Positions 29,079 to 39,337 of a DNA stretch of 64,000 nucleotides are shown here, one piece after another. The translations under genes were made by a program, and so were the position numbers. The notes beneath the pieces are model-generated. The model did not search any database and was not told the DNA's origin. It worked only from the letters and a program-made list of their open reading frames with translations. Source of the DNA: Bacteroidota bacterium. Lineage in GTDB: Bacteria; Bacteroidota; Bacteroidia; Chitinophagales; Chitinophagaceae. Every line of letters begins with the position of its first letter. Position 1 is the stretch's first letter. Location: positions 1 to 64,000 of the forward strand of contig JAFDXI010000122.1 in the NCBI GenBank assembly GCA_018268035.1. The letters run 5' to 3'.

Positions 29079-29876
29079 ATGATCCATCCACACACGTACA
29101 TACATCCCAATGCCAAACTAGCAGACAACGTAAAAGTTGATCCGTTTTCAGTGATACATCAAAATGTAATTATTGGCGAGGGCACCTGGATAGGCAGCAA
29201 TGTAACCATTATGGAAGGAGTGCGTATAGGTAAAAACTGCAGAATCTTTCCCGGAGCAGTTTTAGGCGCTATCCCCCAGGACCTTAAGTTTAAAGGTGAA
29301 GATACTACTGTAGAAATAGGTGATAATACCAACATCCGTGAATTTGTAACCATCCACCGGGGCACCAGTGACCGCTGGAAAACAAGTGTTGGTAATAACT
29401 GTCTTATCATGGCTTACAGTCATATTGCACATGATTGTATTGTAGGTAACAACTGCATTATGAGCAATAACAGCCAGATGGCTGGTCATGTGGTGATGGC
29501 TGATTATGCTTGGGTGGCTGGATTTACCGCAATACATCAATTTGTAAAAATTGGCCAGAATGCTTTCATTGCAGGGGGCAGCCTCGTGAGAAAAGATGTG
29601 CCACCTTTTATTAAAGCCATCAGGAATCCGTTGAGTTATGGTGGCGTAAACAGTGTTGGTCTGAAAAGAAGGGGATTTTCACTTGAAAAAATCAATCAGA
29701 TATTAGACATCTACCGCATCATTTACAATAAAGGCCTTAACACTACCAAGGCACTCGAATACATTGAAGAAGAATTGCCTGCCAGTGATGAACGTGATGA
29801 AATAGTAAGCTTCATCCGTGATAGCGAAAGGGGCATCATTAAAAGATATTCCAAATCTGAGCCTGAAGAAGAATAA
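29079..29876 (+). CDS. lpxA: Acyl-ACP--UDP-N-acetylglucosamine O-acyltransferase
   Basis: A 265-residue left-handed beta-helix enzyme that performs the first step of lipid A synthesis. Hexapeptide repeats run from IHPNAKLADNVKVDPF onward; the catalytic His is in MAYSHIAHDCIVGN, and IRNPLSYGGVNSVGLKRRGF is the conserved C-terminal junction. ATG 29079 gives the normal length; an in-frame TTG at 29028 would add 17 residues without family support. A TAACTTTG at 29023-29030 may be a promoter -7 element. Confidence 0.96.
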   Translation: MIHPHTYIHPNAKLADNVKVDPFSVIHQNVIIGEGTWIGSNVTIMEGVRIGKNCRIFPGAVLGAIPQDLKFKGEDTTVEIGDNTNIREFVTIHRGTSDRWKTSVGNNCLIMAYSHIAHDCIVGNNCIMSNNSQMAGHVVMADYAWVAGFTAIHQFVKIGQNAFIAGGSLVRKDVPPFIKAIRNPLSYGGVNSVGLKRRGFSLEKINQILDIYRIIYNKGLNTTKALEYIEEELPASDERDEIVSFIRDSERGIIKRYSKSEPEEE

Positions 29877-29902
29877 CTACCTTCGGCCTGTTTCTTTTAT
29901 TC

Positions 29903-30553
29903 ATGAAAATTATACTTTCACAGGCAGGCAAGCGATTTCAAAGGGAATGGATTTTTCGAAACCTTGATTATGAATTTATGCCTGGTAGCAAATATGCTGT
30001 TACAGGTCCCAATGGCAGTGGAAAAAGCACCCTTTTGCAGGTTTTATCCGGAGCTTTAACTTTAAATGAAGGCACTTGTGAGTGGTATCAAAATGAAATA
30101 AAAATACTACCTGAAAAAATCCAGCAATATATTTCTATTGCAGCTCCTTATCTTGAGTTGATAGAAGAGATGACTGCTACTGAGTTCCTCCATTTTCATA
30201 ATCATTTCAAACCTTTTGTTCAAAATTTGCCCGTTGATTTTATATTAAATGAAGTGGGCCTCCATCATGCTGCCGGTAAACAAATCAGGCTTTACAGCAG
30301 TGGCATGAAACAAAGACTGAAACTGGCTCAGGCTGTTTTTTCTGATGTACCAATGATTTTTTTGGACGAACCCTGTACAAACCTGGATGTAAATGGATTT
30401 GATTTGTATTACAGGTTGATTGATCATTATTGTAAAAACAGGATGGTGATAGTTTGCAGTAATGATGCAAATGAATTCAATTTTACAAAAGCCAATCTGA
30501 ATATCATGGATTATAAAGTGAAAACACCACTTCCTTCAAAAGCAGCAGAGTGA
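29903..30553 (+). CDS. ABC transporter ATP-binding protein (orphan ATPase)
   Basis: A 216-residue ABC ATPase. Walker A GPNGSGKST is at residues 35-43, the signature YSSGMKQ at 131-137 and Walker B MIFLDEP at 151-157. No permease or membrane-spanning partner is encoded next to it. Its position 26 bp after lpxA is conserved in many Bacteroidota and suggests a link to envelope lipid or polysaccharide export, but this is inference. It ends the lipid A block. Confidence 0.9.
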   Translation: MKIILSQAGKRFQREWIFRNLDYEFMPGSKYAVTGPNGSGKSTLLQVLSGALTLNEGTCEWYQNEIKILPEKIQQYISIAAPYLELIEEMTATEFLHFHNHFKPFVQNLPVDFILNEVGLHHAAGKQIRLYSSGMKQRLKLAQAVFSDVPMIFLDEPCTNLDVNGFDLYYRLIDHYCKNRMVIVCSNDANEFNFTKANLNIMDYKVKTPLPSKAAE

Positions 30554-30851
30554 TTGATTGTTTAGATGAAAGTTGCGCAAATACCTGTAAGGTTATTAAC
30601 CTGTAATTCCCGGGCATCTATCTGTAGAAACCCTAAAATTATTTTTCGGTTTTGTGCCACTTTTCTTTCTGGATTATTTTGAAGGAAGTAATTCTTGAAT
30701 TTTTTTGCTGGCTACAATTAGTACATCCCAGTTCATAAAGTTTTTGAAATACCTGTAAATAGTTAGTAATGGCACACAGGTTGCATTTTGAAAAGTACTT
30801 CATTCGCCAATACGTTAAGGTTAATAATGAATAGAATGAAATTCTAATGAA

Positions 30852-31730
30852 CTATTCTACCTGCCTCATATAACTTGCTACATATTCTTTTGGCGATTTT
30901 TTTACAACACTTTTAAACACCCGGTTGAAATTGGTGATACTGTTAAAACCGGTGTTATATGCTATACAGGCAATAGTATCGTTATTATTTTCCATTAACT
31001 GTTTGCAAGCCTCGTTTACCCTCACCTGGTTTACAAAGCCCACAAGTGTGTTGTGGGTATGTTTTTTAAAATACCGGCAAAATGCTGGCGGCGTCATGTA
31101 AGCCAGTTTTGCTACTTCTTCCAGTGTAATTTGTTCCCGGTAATTTTTAAAAACATAATTGTAAATATTAGCGATACGCTGGCTTTCTGAGTCATTGCTC
31201 TGGATTGAATCATGCACTGACGATAATGGCTCTTTATTTTCAAATGATACAAACAGCTTTAATAAGTCAATAAAATTTAAAAACTTTTCCATGCTGTCTG
31301 AGTTTTTTATCTGCAGAATTTTTTTGGTTACCAGGGATACTTTTCCTGCAGGTACCTTGAAACCATTTTGATGCTGATCAACAAATGCTTTCAGAGAACT
31401 CATTTCTGGAAGTGAAAAGAATGATGCTAACTGAGCATCCATATTGAAAAAAATGTCAATAGAATGGGTCCCATTTTTCAGATGTTGTGCGGTTTCACAA
31501 TCTTTACTTTTGAAGACATGTGATTGTTTGGCACCAATCCAGAATATATCATTACTTCTGAAGTGATGCATACTATTACCTGCAATCAATGTGCCTTCAC
31601 CTTCTATAATCCATTTCAACTGGATTTCATTGTGCCTGTGAAGATGAGGATAAAAATGGGGCAGCTTTTCTTCTTTTATAATAATTGAATTATTCGCTGC
31701 AACCGGCAATGTGAATTCAAGTACTTTCAT
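30852..31730 (-). CDS. AraC family transcriptional regulator
   Basis: A 292-residue one-component regulator. The N-terminal half is a cupin-like sensor (PHLHRHNEIQLKWIIEGEGT). The C-terminal ~100 residues hold the double helix-turn-helix of the AraC family: ITLEEVAKLAYMTPPAFCRYF and then IACIAYNTGFNSITNFNRVF, ending KSPKEYV. It is transcribed away from the susC gene, with 294 bp between the starts, so it is the natural regulator of the catabolic locus. CAATTATA is repeated directly in tandem at 31748-31763 just before its start, which may be an autoregulatory site. The inducer could be hydroxyproline, arabinose or a glycopeptide; the sequence does not decide. Confidence 0.9.
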   Translation of the reverse strand: MKVLEFTLPVAANNSIIIKEEKLPHFYPHLHRHNEIQLKWIIEGEGTLIAGNSMHHFRSNDIFWIGAKQSHVFKSKDCETAQHLKNGTHSIDIFFNMDAQLASFFSLPEMSSLKAFVDQHQNGFKVPAGKVSLVTKKILQIKNSDSMEKFLNFIDLLKLFVSFENKEPLSSVHDSIQSNDSESQRIANIYNYVFKNYREQITLEEVAKLAYMTPPAFCRYFKKHTHNTLVGFVNQVRVNEACKQLMENNNDTIACIAYNTGFNSITNFNRVFKSVVKKSPKEYVASYMRQVE

Positions 31731-32024
31731 ACGTCAAGAATAAATGTCAATTATACAATTATAAAAATTTCGCGATGTAATTTACATTATTTTATCATGA
31801 ATTGCCAAAGAAATTTCTTTTCCGGGTTAAAATCCTGCTATGATTGATGAAAATCAGGCAACAAAAACTTATTAAAATAGGCACATTTAAAATAATTAGA
31901 ACAGACTTGTTTTATAAGTTAAAAAAGTGATTTGTAAAAGAAGTTAAAATCAGTCCAGGGCAGGTTAATTTATATAAACTGGCAGCTCATTAAAGCGGAT
32001 AGTTTCGCTTTAAATTTTCAGAAT

Positions 32025-35000
32025 ATGCAGAACACACTAAAACAATTATTTCAACAAATCTTATTTTGTTGCATCGTCTTTTTGTTGCTGCCTTTTGCAG
32101 CTCTTGCGCAGCAGGAATTGCAGGGAAAAATTGTTGATACATCAGGCGTACCTATTGCAGGTGCGACTGTTCATTTAAAAAACAGTAAGGCATCTGTAAT
32201 TACAAAAGCAGATGGTAGTTTTTCTATTAATGGAGATGCAAACAGCATCCTCATTATTAAAAGTATCGGTTTTTCTGATAAAGAAATTACTGCCGGCAAT
32301 TCATCAAACATTATCATAACACTGGTGCCTGTTTCAGCTACTTTGAATGACGTAGTAGTAACTGCATTGGGAGTAAAAAGGGAGAAAAGAAATCTTACAT
32401 ATAGCACCCAACAGGTGAGTGGTGATGAAATCACCAAAACCCATGAGCCAAACCTGGTTAATGCTGTTGCCGGCAAAGTAGCAGGTGTTCAGATTACAAG
32501 TTCATCTGGTACCGCAGGCGCTTCCTCAAGAATTGTCATACGTGGTAATAGTTCTGCTACCGGTGATAATCAGGCTTTATTTGTTGTGGATGGTGTGCCC
32601 ATCAATAATGATGAAACAGGTAATGCAGGGGGTAATGCTGCAGGATCAGGCATTAACCGTGTAATAGATATTGATCCTTCCACTATTCAAAGTATCAACG
32701 TTTTAAAAGGCGCAGCTGCCACAGCTTTATATGGATCTTCTGGTGCAAGGGGTGTTGTTCTGATCACAACAAAAAACGGAAGCGTAAATAAGCCACCGGT
32801 ATTCACTTTGTCATCAGACCTTTCATTTGAAAAACCTTTATTACCTGAAAGACAAACAACTTATGCCCAGGGCAATAATGGCGTTTTTGCAGATGGAGAT
32901 ATTATTAAGCAAAGTACTTCATGGGGTCCAAGAATGGATACACTGAAAATTAATGGTAAGCCTGCACCAAAATATAACCCTTATGATTTCTTCCGCACAG
33001 GTGTTACAAGTAATTCCACAATTTCTGTTGCAGGAGGTGGGAGTCAATCAAGTTATTTCGTTAGCTATTCTTATTATGACCAGAAAAGTATCATGCCGGG
33101 GAATGATTTCAAACGGCATTCATTTTTTGGAAAGTATAATACTAAGATGGGCGAATATGTCAATACTACTTTTCAACTCGGTTATAGTAATTCAATACAA
33201 GATCGTTTACCAGAAGGTGCCAGCAACGGTCCACTGTTTGTTTTGTATGGACAACCTGTTTCCTGGAACCCTTATCCGGTACTGGATTCAAACGGAAACA
33301 TGCGTTTATACCGTTATTCAAGAAATGCACCACTATGGACACTGGATAACATGAAGAATCATGATGCGGTAAATCGGTTCCTCCCCGTATTCACAATCAA
33401 TATCACACCAGCAAAATGGTTGACGATTACAGAAAGAATAGGTGCTGATATTTATACTGACCAGGATAAGTATTTTGAAAATCCCCAACCTGCAATTGGT
33501 TTAAATGGAAAGGTAGTGGACAACAATGTCAACTTCAGGCAATTTAACAACGACCTTATCATCAATGCCACTAAAACATTCGGAAAATTCAATGTCAACT
33601 TATTACTGGGAAATAATATTTTTTCTACCTATTACCAAAGTGTAAATCTCACAGGTAACGGTTTAACTGTAGAACAGTTTTATAATTTATCTGCAGGCAG
33701 TACAATTAGTTCTTCAGAATATCATTCACTCCAAAGAAAAGTTGGCTTTTATACCCAGGCAAATATTGAGTACAACCGTTTTCTTAACCTTTCACTTACA
33801 GGCAGGTATGATGGCAGCTCAGTTTTATCAAAAGAAAATAATTTTTATCCTTATGGTTCTGCTGCAGCCAGTTTTATTTTCTCTGAATTTTTGAAAGGAA
33901 ATATTAAAGATGTATTGAGCTTCGGCAAGATCAGGTTTTCTGCTGCTACTGTTGGTAATGATGGTGTAGGGCCTTACTCATTATCTACTCCTAATATCCA
34001 GGCTGGAAGGAATACTAATGCCGGATATTTTCTTTATCCATACCAGGGGCAACCCGGGTTTTTGTTAAGTTCAACTTTGGGTAATCCTAATCTTAAAAAT
34101 GAAAGGTTACGGGAATATGAGGCAGGCCTTGAATTCCGACTCTTTCAAGACAGGATAAGCTTTGAAGGCTCATATTTTTATCGTAGATCTTATGATGGAA
34201 TTATCCCCGGTGTAAGTATTTCAAATGCTACCGGCTTTAGCGGCACCACTGTAAATTCTGCCAGCATTGAAAATAAAGGTGTTGAAATTTTGTTAAGTGC
34301 AACTCTTGTAAAAGCCCATGATTTCAGTTGGGATTTGACATTGAATTTTACCAAAATTAAAAATAACGTATTGGCATTGTCGCCGGGAATAACACAGTTG
34401 GGTAGAATTATTGTTGGTCAGCCATACAATGTATTTTATGGTACACAATATAAGCGTACCACTGATGGACAATTATTAATTGATGCTAATGGTCTGCCTG
34501 TTGTTGGTGACCAGGGTATTGTAGGTAATGCTACTCCTGATTGGTTGGCGGGATTGGAAAACTCTTTAACCTACAAACAATTTTCTTTGTCATTCTTTTT
34601 TGATATGAAGAAAGGTGGTGATGTGGAAAATGGCGTGGATAGTTATGGATTTTTCTATGGCAGTTCCAAAGCAACAGAAAACCGGGAGCCATTTGTTGTA
34701 CCTGGAATCAGTGAAGTGGACAACAAACCCAATACAGTTAAAGTGGACCCGCAAACATATTGGCAAAGCAGGCAATATGAATCTATCATCCAGGATGGAA
34801 CTTATATCAAATTGCGCAACGTAACATTGGCATACACTGTAAAGCCGGCATTATTATCAAAGACTCCATTCAAATCTGCTTCAATTGTTTTATCAGGCAG
34901 AAACCTTTGGATATACAGTCCGCATTTTACAGGCGCTGACCCTGAAGTGAGTTCTTATGGTAGCAGTAATGGAGCACAGGGCATTTATGCTTTCTCCACT

Positions 35001-35045
35001 CCTACTTCACGTTCTTTAGATATTTCATTAAAACTGAGTTTTTAA
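32025..35045 (+). CDS. SusC/RagA-type TonB-dependent outer-membrane transporter
   Basis: A 1006-residue outer-membrane receptor. A signal peptide ends near LPFAALAQQ; then a carboxypeptidase-like regulatory domain (LQGKIVDTSGVPIAGATVHL), a plug domain with the SusC marker (GNSSATGDNQALFVVDGVPI, then INVLKGAAATALYGSSGARG), and a 22-strand barrel that ends in a C-terminal LDISLKLSF. Together with the SusD protein it imports oligosaccharides, glycopeptides or peptides into the periplasm. By context the substrate is inferred to be a hydroxyproline/arabinose compound. Confidence 0.95.
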   Translation: MQNTLKQLFQQILFCCIVFLLLPFAALAQQELQGKIVDTSGVPIAGATVHLKNSKASVITKADGSFSINGDANSILIIKSIGFSDKEITAGNSSNIIITLVPVSATLNDVVVTALGVKREKRNLTYSTQQVSGDEITKTHEPNLVNAVAGKVAGVQITSSSGTAGASSRIVIRGNSSATGDNQALFVVDGVPINNDETGNAGGNAAGSGINRVIDIDPSTIQSINVLKGAAATALYGSSGARGVVLITTKNGSVNKPPVFTLSSDLSFEKPLLPERQTTYAQGNNGVFADGDIIKQSTSWGPRMDTLKINGKPAPKYNPYDFFRTGVTSNSTISVAGGGSQSSYFVSYSYYDQKSIMPGNDFKRHSFFGKYNTKMGEYVNTTFQLGYSNSIQDRLPEGASNGPLFVLYGQPVSWNPYPVLDSNGNMRLYRYSRNAPLWTLDNMKNHDAVNRFLPVFTINITPAKWLTITERIGADIYTDQDKYFENPQPAIGLNGKVVDNNVNFRQFNNDLIINATKTFGKFNVNLLLGNNIFSTYYQSVNLTGNGLTVEQFYNLSAGSTISSSEYHSLQRKVGFYTQANIEYNRFLNLSLTGRYDGSSVLSKENNFYPYGSAAASFIFSEFLKGNIKDVLSFGKIRFSAATVGNDGVGPYSLSTPNIQAGRNTNAGYFLYPYQGQPGFLLSSTLGNPNLKNERLREYEAGLEFRLFQDRISFEGSYFYRRSYDGIIPGVSISNATGFSGTTVNSASIENKGVEILLSATLVKAHDFSWDLTLNFTKIKNNVLALSPGITQLGRIIVGQPYNVFYGTQYKRTTDGQLLIDANGLPVVGDQGIVGNATPDWLAGLENSLTYKQFSLSFFFDMKKGGDVENGVDSYGFFYGSSKATENREPFVVPGISEVDNKPNTVKVDPQTYWQSRQYESIIQDGTYIKLRNVTLAYTVKPALLSKTPFKSASIVLSGRNLWIYSPHFTGADPEVSSYGSSNGAQGIYAFSTPTSRSLDISLKLSF

Positions 35046-35065
35046 ATAACAAACAATTATTCAAG

Positions 35066-36451
35066 ATGAAAAAGATTTTTTATATACTGACAATAACAGT
35101 TGCAGTTTTAACTACAGGCTGTCAGAAGTTTTTAGATGTAAATAAAGACCCAAACAATCCTACAGATGTGCAGGAGTCTTTATTGCTTTCACCTGTAGAA
35201 CAGAATATTTCCGATAACATACAGGGTGGAAATGCCAGTATCAATATACAAAATTATGTACAGGATATTGCTGCTAATCAAACAAACCCGGGGTTGTGGA
35301 ATTATCAGTCATTCAATATTGATTTTGATGGCGATTGGTACAACTTCTATGTAGTTTGTCTGAATAACCTGAAAATATTAAATGATAAAGCAGAGGCTAA
35401 TGGAAATTATAACTATGCGGCAATTGCGAAGATCTTAACTGCATATACTTTAGGTACTGCAACTGATTATTGGAATGATATTCCTTATTCCAAAGGATTT
35501 GATAAATCAAATTTCTTAGTGCCTTATGATAGCCAGGAAAGTATTTATGACACAGTACAGTCTTTGCTTTCCCATGCAGTATCAGATATAGATAAAAACA
35601 CAGGCGTTGTACCGGGAACAGATGATTATTTTTATGGGGGAAATATGGACCTGTGGCGCAAGGCGGCCTGGGCTTTCAAAGCAAGATATGCCATACACCT
35701 CACTAAAGCGCCCGGGCACAATGCAGAACAACAGGCGGACGAAGCATTAACAGATTTGCAAAATGCAATGCAGTCGAATGATGATGATTTGAAATTTTCT
35801 TATGAAGGAAATACTGGCTCTGAAAATATCTGGAACCTGACCTTCTCGCCAGTAACCACTTATGTGTTGAATGAAACATTGGTGGATACTTTAGTGAAAA
35901 GAAATGACCCGCGTTTACCGGTTATAGTGTTACCTTCAGAGAATACCGGTTTGTACAACGGCAGGCGCATTGGCGCTGATATAGATGAACTGGCTAATTA
36001 TTCTTACCCGGGCAATTTTTACGCTGGCACAGCATCTTCTAATTACATCATTACATACAATGAATGTTTGTTTATAAAAGCAGAAGCAACTTTAATTAAA
36101 TCTGGTTATGCAGCAGCGCAACCGATATATGAAGATGCTGTCAAATCAAATTTTTCAAAACTCGGTATTGACCCTTCGTCTGCTGCAGCAACAACTTATC
36201 TGAACAAACGTGAGTTATCTTCAGGCAATGCATTACAACGCATTATGGAAGAAAAAGCAGTAGCCAATATTTTTAATTTCGAAACATATAACGACTGGCG
36301 CCGCACAGGATTCCCATTATTACAGCCTGTGGATGGAGCTTTATCTGCTATACCCCGCCGTTTATTGTATCCACAAAGTGAGATATTAACGAATGCACAA
36401 CCACAACAATCAGCTAAACTTACAGACCGGGTATGGTGGGATACTGAATAA
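35066..36451 (+). CDS. SusD/RagB family substrate-binding lipoprotein
   Basis: A 461-residue lipoprotein whose lipobox Cys is C19 (LTTGCQKFLDVNKDPNNPT), the classic start of a SusD_RagB protein of the SusD-like_2 type. TPR-like helices with AWAFKARYAIHLTKAPG and C-terminal FNFETYNDWRRTGFP are typical. It forms the lid of the SusC barrel and captures substrate at the cell surface. It follows susC by 20 bp. Confidence 0.94.
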   Translation: MKKIFYILTITVAVLTTGCQKFLDVNKDPNNPTDVQESLLLSPVEQNISDNIQGGNASINIQNYVQDIAANQTNPGLWNYQSFNIDFDGDWYNFYVVCLNNLKILNDKAEANGNYNYAAIAKILTAYTLGTATDYWNDIPYSKGFDKSNFLVPYDSQESIYDTVQSLLSHAVSDIDKNTGVVPGTDDYFYGGNMDLWRKAAWAFKARYAIHLTKAPGHNAEQQADEALTDLQNAMQSNDDDLKFSYEGNTGSENIWNLTFSPVTTYVLNETLVDTLVKRNDPRLPVIVLPSENTGLYNGRRIGADIDELANYSYPGNFYAGTASSNYIITYNECLFIKAEATLIKSGYAAAQPIYEDAVKSNFSKLGIDPSSAAATTYLNKRELSSGNALQRIMEEKAVANIFNFETYNDWRRTGFPLLQPVDGALSAIPRRLLYPQSEILTNAQPQQSAKLTDRVWWDTE

Positions 36452-36617
36452 TTTTTTGCAATATTAAAATGATGCGTTTTAAATTTCATTGCGTACAATT
36501 TATGAATGAAATGCATGAAGCAATTTTATTAAAACACTAAAGAATCTAAACAATAAAAATTTTTTCTCTATATTGTTAAATACAAAAAATAAATTTGAAA
36601 AAATAAATCCATTTTTT

Positions 36618-37553
36618 ATGGCAATAGATTGGAAAGGCGTTTTCCCTGCGCTTACAACTAAATTTGATGAACAGGAACAACTCGACCTGCCTGCATTTGA
36701 AAAGAATCTTACTGCACAACTGGATGCGGGTGTTGATGGCATCATCCTCGGCGGCACATTAGGCGAATCAAGTGTGTTAACCCTCGAAGAAAAAGAAACC
36801 CTTGTAAAATTTTGTGTTGAAAAAGTTGAGGGTAAAGTACCTGTTGTAATGAACATTGCGGAAGGCTCAACCCGTGAAGCTGTGAAGCAGGCAACATTGG
36901 CAAAAGAATGGGGCGCTGAAGGATTGATGTTGCTGCCGCCAATGCGGTATAAAAGTGATCACCGCGAAACAATAACCTATTTCAAAGCAGTTGCATCTGC
37001 TACTGACTTGCCCATTATCCTGTATAATAACCCGTTTGATTATAAAGTTGAGATTACAATACCCATGTTTGATGAACTCGTAGATGTGCCTTCCATACAG
37101 GCTGTAAAAGAATCAACGAGAGATGTAACCAATGTAACCAGAATGATTAACCGCTTTGGTGAACGTTTTAAATTATTATGCGGTGTTGATACTTTGGCGA
37201 TGGAAGAAATGTTGCTCGGTGCAAAAGGTTGGGTAGCAGGATTGGTGTGTGCATTTCCTGCAGAAACTGTTGCCATTTACAAACTGGTGAAAGCAGGCAG
37301 GATTGATGAAGCTGTTGCTATTTACCGTTGGTTCATGCCTTTGCTTGAACTGGATATCCTGCCGAAACTGGTACAATATATTAAGCTGGCCGAAGCACAA
37401 TCAGGCATAGGCACAGAATATGTGCGTGCACCCCGCCTCACACTTGTTGGAAAAGAAAGGGAACAGACACTCAACGTCATTAACAGTGCATTAGCAGTGC
37501 GACCTGTATTACCTGATTACCTTTCTCTGGAAGAAAAAACATTAGCGGTTTAA
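36618..37553 (+). CDS. DapA-family 1-pyrroline-4-hydroxy-2-carboxylate deaminase (predicted)
   Basis: A 311-residue class I aldolase-fold enzyme of the dihydrodipicolinate synthase/N-acetylneuraminate lyase superfamily. The Schiff-base Lys is K164 in IQAVKESTRD, and LYNNP carries the conserved Tyr. The GGTLGESSVLTLEEK loop differs from the GTTGE of true DapA. In hydroxyproline pathways a member of this family deaminates pyrroline-4-hydroxy-2-carboxylate to alpha-ketoglutarate semialdehyde. Placement between susD and a semialdehyde dehydrogenase, with the epimerase next, supports that role. ATG 36618 is chosen; the TTG at 36573 adds an unlikely leader. Confidence 0.88.
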   Translation: MAIDWKGVFPALTTKFDEQEQLDLPAFEKNLTAQLDAGVDGIILGGTLGESSVLTLEEKETLVKFCVEKVEGKVPVVMNIAEGSTREAVKQATLAKEWGAEGLMLLPPMRYKSDHRETITYFKAVASATDLPIILYNNPFDYKVEITIPMFDELVDVPSIQAVKESTRDVTNVTRMINRFGERFKLLCGVDTLAMEEMLLGAKGWVAGLVCAFPAETVAIYKLVKAGRIDEAVAIYRWFMPLLELDILPKLVQYIKLAEAQSGIGTEYVRAPRLTLVGKEREQTLNVINSALAVRPVLPDYLSLEEKTLAV

Positions 37554-37563
37554 AAAAAATATT

Positions 37564-39072
37564 ATGCAGGAAACATTAAGCGAAAAAGTGATAGATGCAG
37601 ATGTGTTTATTAATAGTGTAATGCAGCAATCATTCAATGCTTTCAATCAATATAAAAAAATAGCTCCGCAAAAAAGGGCTGCATTTTTAGAAACTATTGC
37701 TGCTGAAATTGAAAAGTTGCGGGAACAATTAGTGACAGTTGCACATGAAGAAACCAACCTTCCTGCAGCAAGATTAAATGGTGAAATCACCCGTACTGAA
37801 AACCAGCTTGCCATGTTTGCAGCTTTGATTAAAGAAGGTAGTTGGGTGGAAGCCAGTATTGATACTGCAGATAATAAACGCACACCACCAAAGCCTGATA
37901 TCAGGAAGATGTTGGTACCAGTTGGACCGGTAATTGTTTTTGGAGCCAGTAATTTTCCATTTGCATTTTCTACTGCAGGTGGAGACACTGCAAGTGCTTT
38001 GGCATCGGGCTCAACTGTTGTTGTGAAAGGACATTCTGCACATGCAAGAACTTCAGCGCTTGTTTTTTCTGCCATCAAAAAAGCGATAGACATTTCAGGT
38101 GTTCCTGAACATACTGTGCAGCATGTTTTAGGAAAAGGGAATACAGTTGGTAAGGCATTAGTGATGCACCCGTTTACAAAAGGTGTTGGCTTCACCGGTT
38201 CTTATGCAGGCGGAAAATCTTTGGTTGAATATGCTAATCAACGTGAAATTCCTGTTCCGGTTTTTGCAGAGATGAGCAGCATCAACCCGGTAGTATTTTA
38301 CCCGGATACTTTATCAAAAAATGCAGCACAACTGGCAACAATGTTTGCAGGCTCCGTTACTTTAGGAGCAGGCCAGTTCTGCACCAATCCCGGATTGTTG
38401 TTTGGAATAAAAGGCGAATCCTTCGATCATTTTTTAAAATTGCTTGGTAAAGAAATTTCAAAAGTGCAACCGCAGAAAATGTTGCACAGCGGTATCTGTT
38501 CATCATATAATAAAGGGTTATCGGAAATGTTGGAACAGCATGGTCTGCAGATTATTGCACAATCGGAAACTGATGTCGGTGATATGGAAGCAGGCGCTTT
38601 GGTAGCTACTGTTACTGCAGAAAATTTTCTCAGCAACAAACATTTTGTAGAAGAAGTATTTGGCCCTTATTCACTGGCAATTATTTGTGATGATAAAAAC
38701 CAGTTGATGCAATGTTTGCAAAGCCTGAAAGGCCAGCTCACTTCATCCATCATCGCGACAGAAAAAGATATTGAAACATATCCTGACGTGATTGAATTGC
38801 AACATGCACTTGCGGGGAGGATATTATTAAACAATGCTCCAACAGGTGTGGAAGTTTGTGCGGCTATGGTGCATGGCGGACCATATCCGGCCACAACAGA
38901 TGCAAGGTTTACATCGGTAGGTGCAACTGCAATCAAACGTTGGGTGAGGCCTGTTGCATTGCAGCATTTTAATGACAACATGTTGCCGGATGAATTAAAA
39001 AATGAAAACCCTTTAAATATTTTACGGCTGGTAAATAATGTTTATACAAGAGATGCTGTTAAGGCAGTTTGA
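37564..39072 (+). CDS. Alpha-ketoglutaric semialdehyde dehydrogenase (predicted)
   Basis: A 502-residue NAD(P)-dependent aldehyde dehydrogenase. The catalytic Cys is C273 in GAGQFCTNPG and the general base Glu is E236 in FAEMSSINP. The segment VGPVIVFGASNFPFAFSTAG is typical of the KGSADH branch that oxidises 2,5-dioxopentanoate to alpha-ketoglutarate. It follows the deaminase gene by 10 bp, so the two are surely co-expressed. The same intermediate also arises in oxidative pentose pathways, but no dehydratases for those are encoded here, so the hydroxyproline route is the better reading. Confidence 0.92.
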   Translation: MQETLSEKVIDADVFINSVMQQSFNAFNQYKKIAPQKRAAFLETIAAEIEKLREQLVTVAHEETNLPAARLNGEITRTENQLAMFAALIKEGSWVEASIDTADNKRTPPKPDIRKMLVPVGPVIVFGASNFPFAFSTAGGDTASALASGSTVVVKGHSAHARTSALVFSAIKKAIDISGVPEHTVQHVLGKGNTVGKALVMHPFTKGVGFTGSYAGGKSLVEYANQREIPVPVFAEMSSINPVVFYPDTLSKNAAQLATMFAGSVTLGAGQFCTNPGLLFGIKGESFDHFLKLLGKEISKVQPQKMLHSGICSSYNKGLSEMLEQHGLQIIAQSETDVGDMEAGALVATVTAENFLSNKHFVEEVFGPYSLAIICDDKNQLMQCLQSLKGQLTSSIIATEKDIETYPDVIELQHALAGRILLNNAPTGVEVCAAMVHGGPYPATTDARFTSVGATAIKRWVRPVALQHFNDNMLPDELKNENPLNILRLVNNVYTRDAVKAV

Positions 39073-39337
39073 GATATTGATATAATGGTAACAACTTGTA
39101 ATTATTTTTTGAATGATTGATAGTGCATGAATATGTTGAATTGATAGAAATATGAAACAACAGTCGCACAAAAAACATCAGTACAAGTAAGTGATCCACC
39201 ACGGCTGACAAGCTACAACGAAGCTCATTAGAATTCCTCCCGTTGATTAAAAAAAATAATTAGCTCAAAAAGTATCATAAATTGTAAATAGGATATTGTG
39301 AATTTTTCAATTTTAATTAAAAAGGGCAATGAGATAA

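Noticed and set aside
37564-39072. Aldehyde dehydrogenase as part of an oxidative (Weimberg-type) arabinose pathway
   Set aside because: No arabinose dehydrogenase, lactonase or sugar-acid dehydratases are present, while araBDA and a complete hydroxyproline route are.
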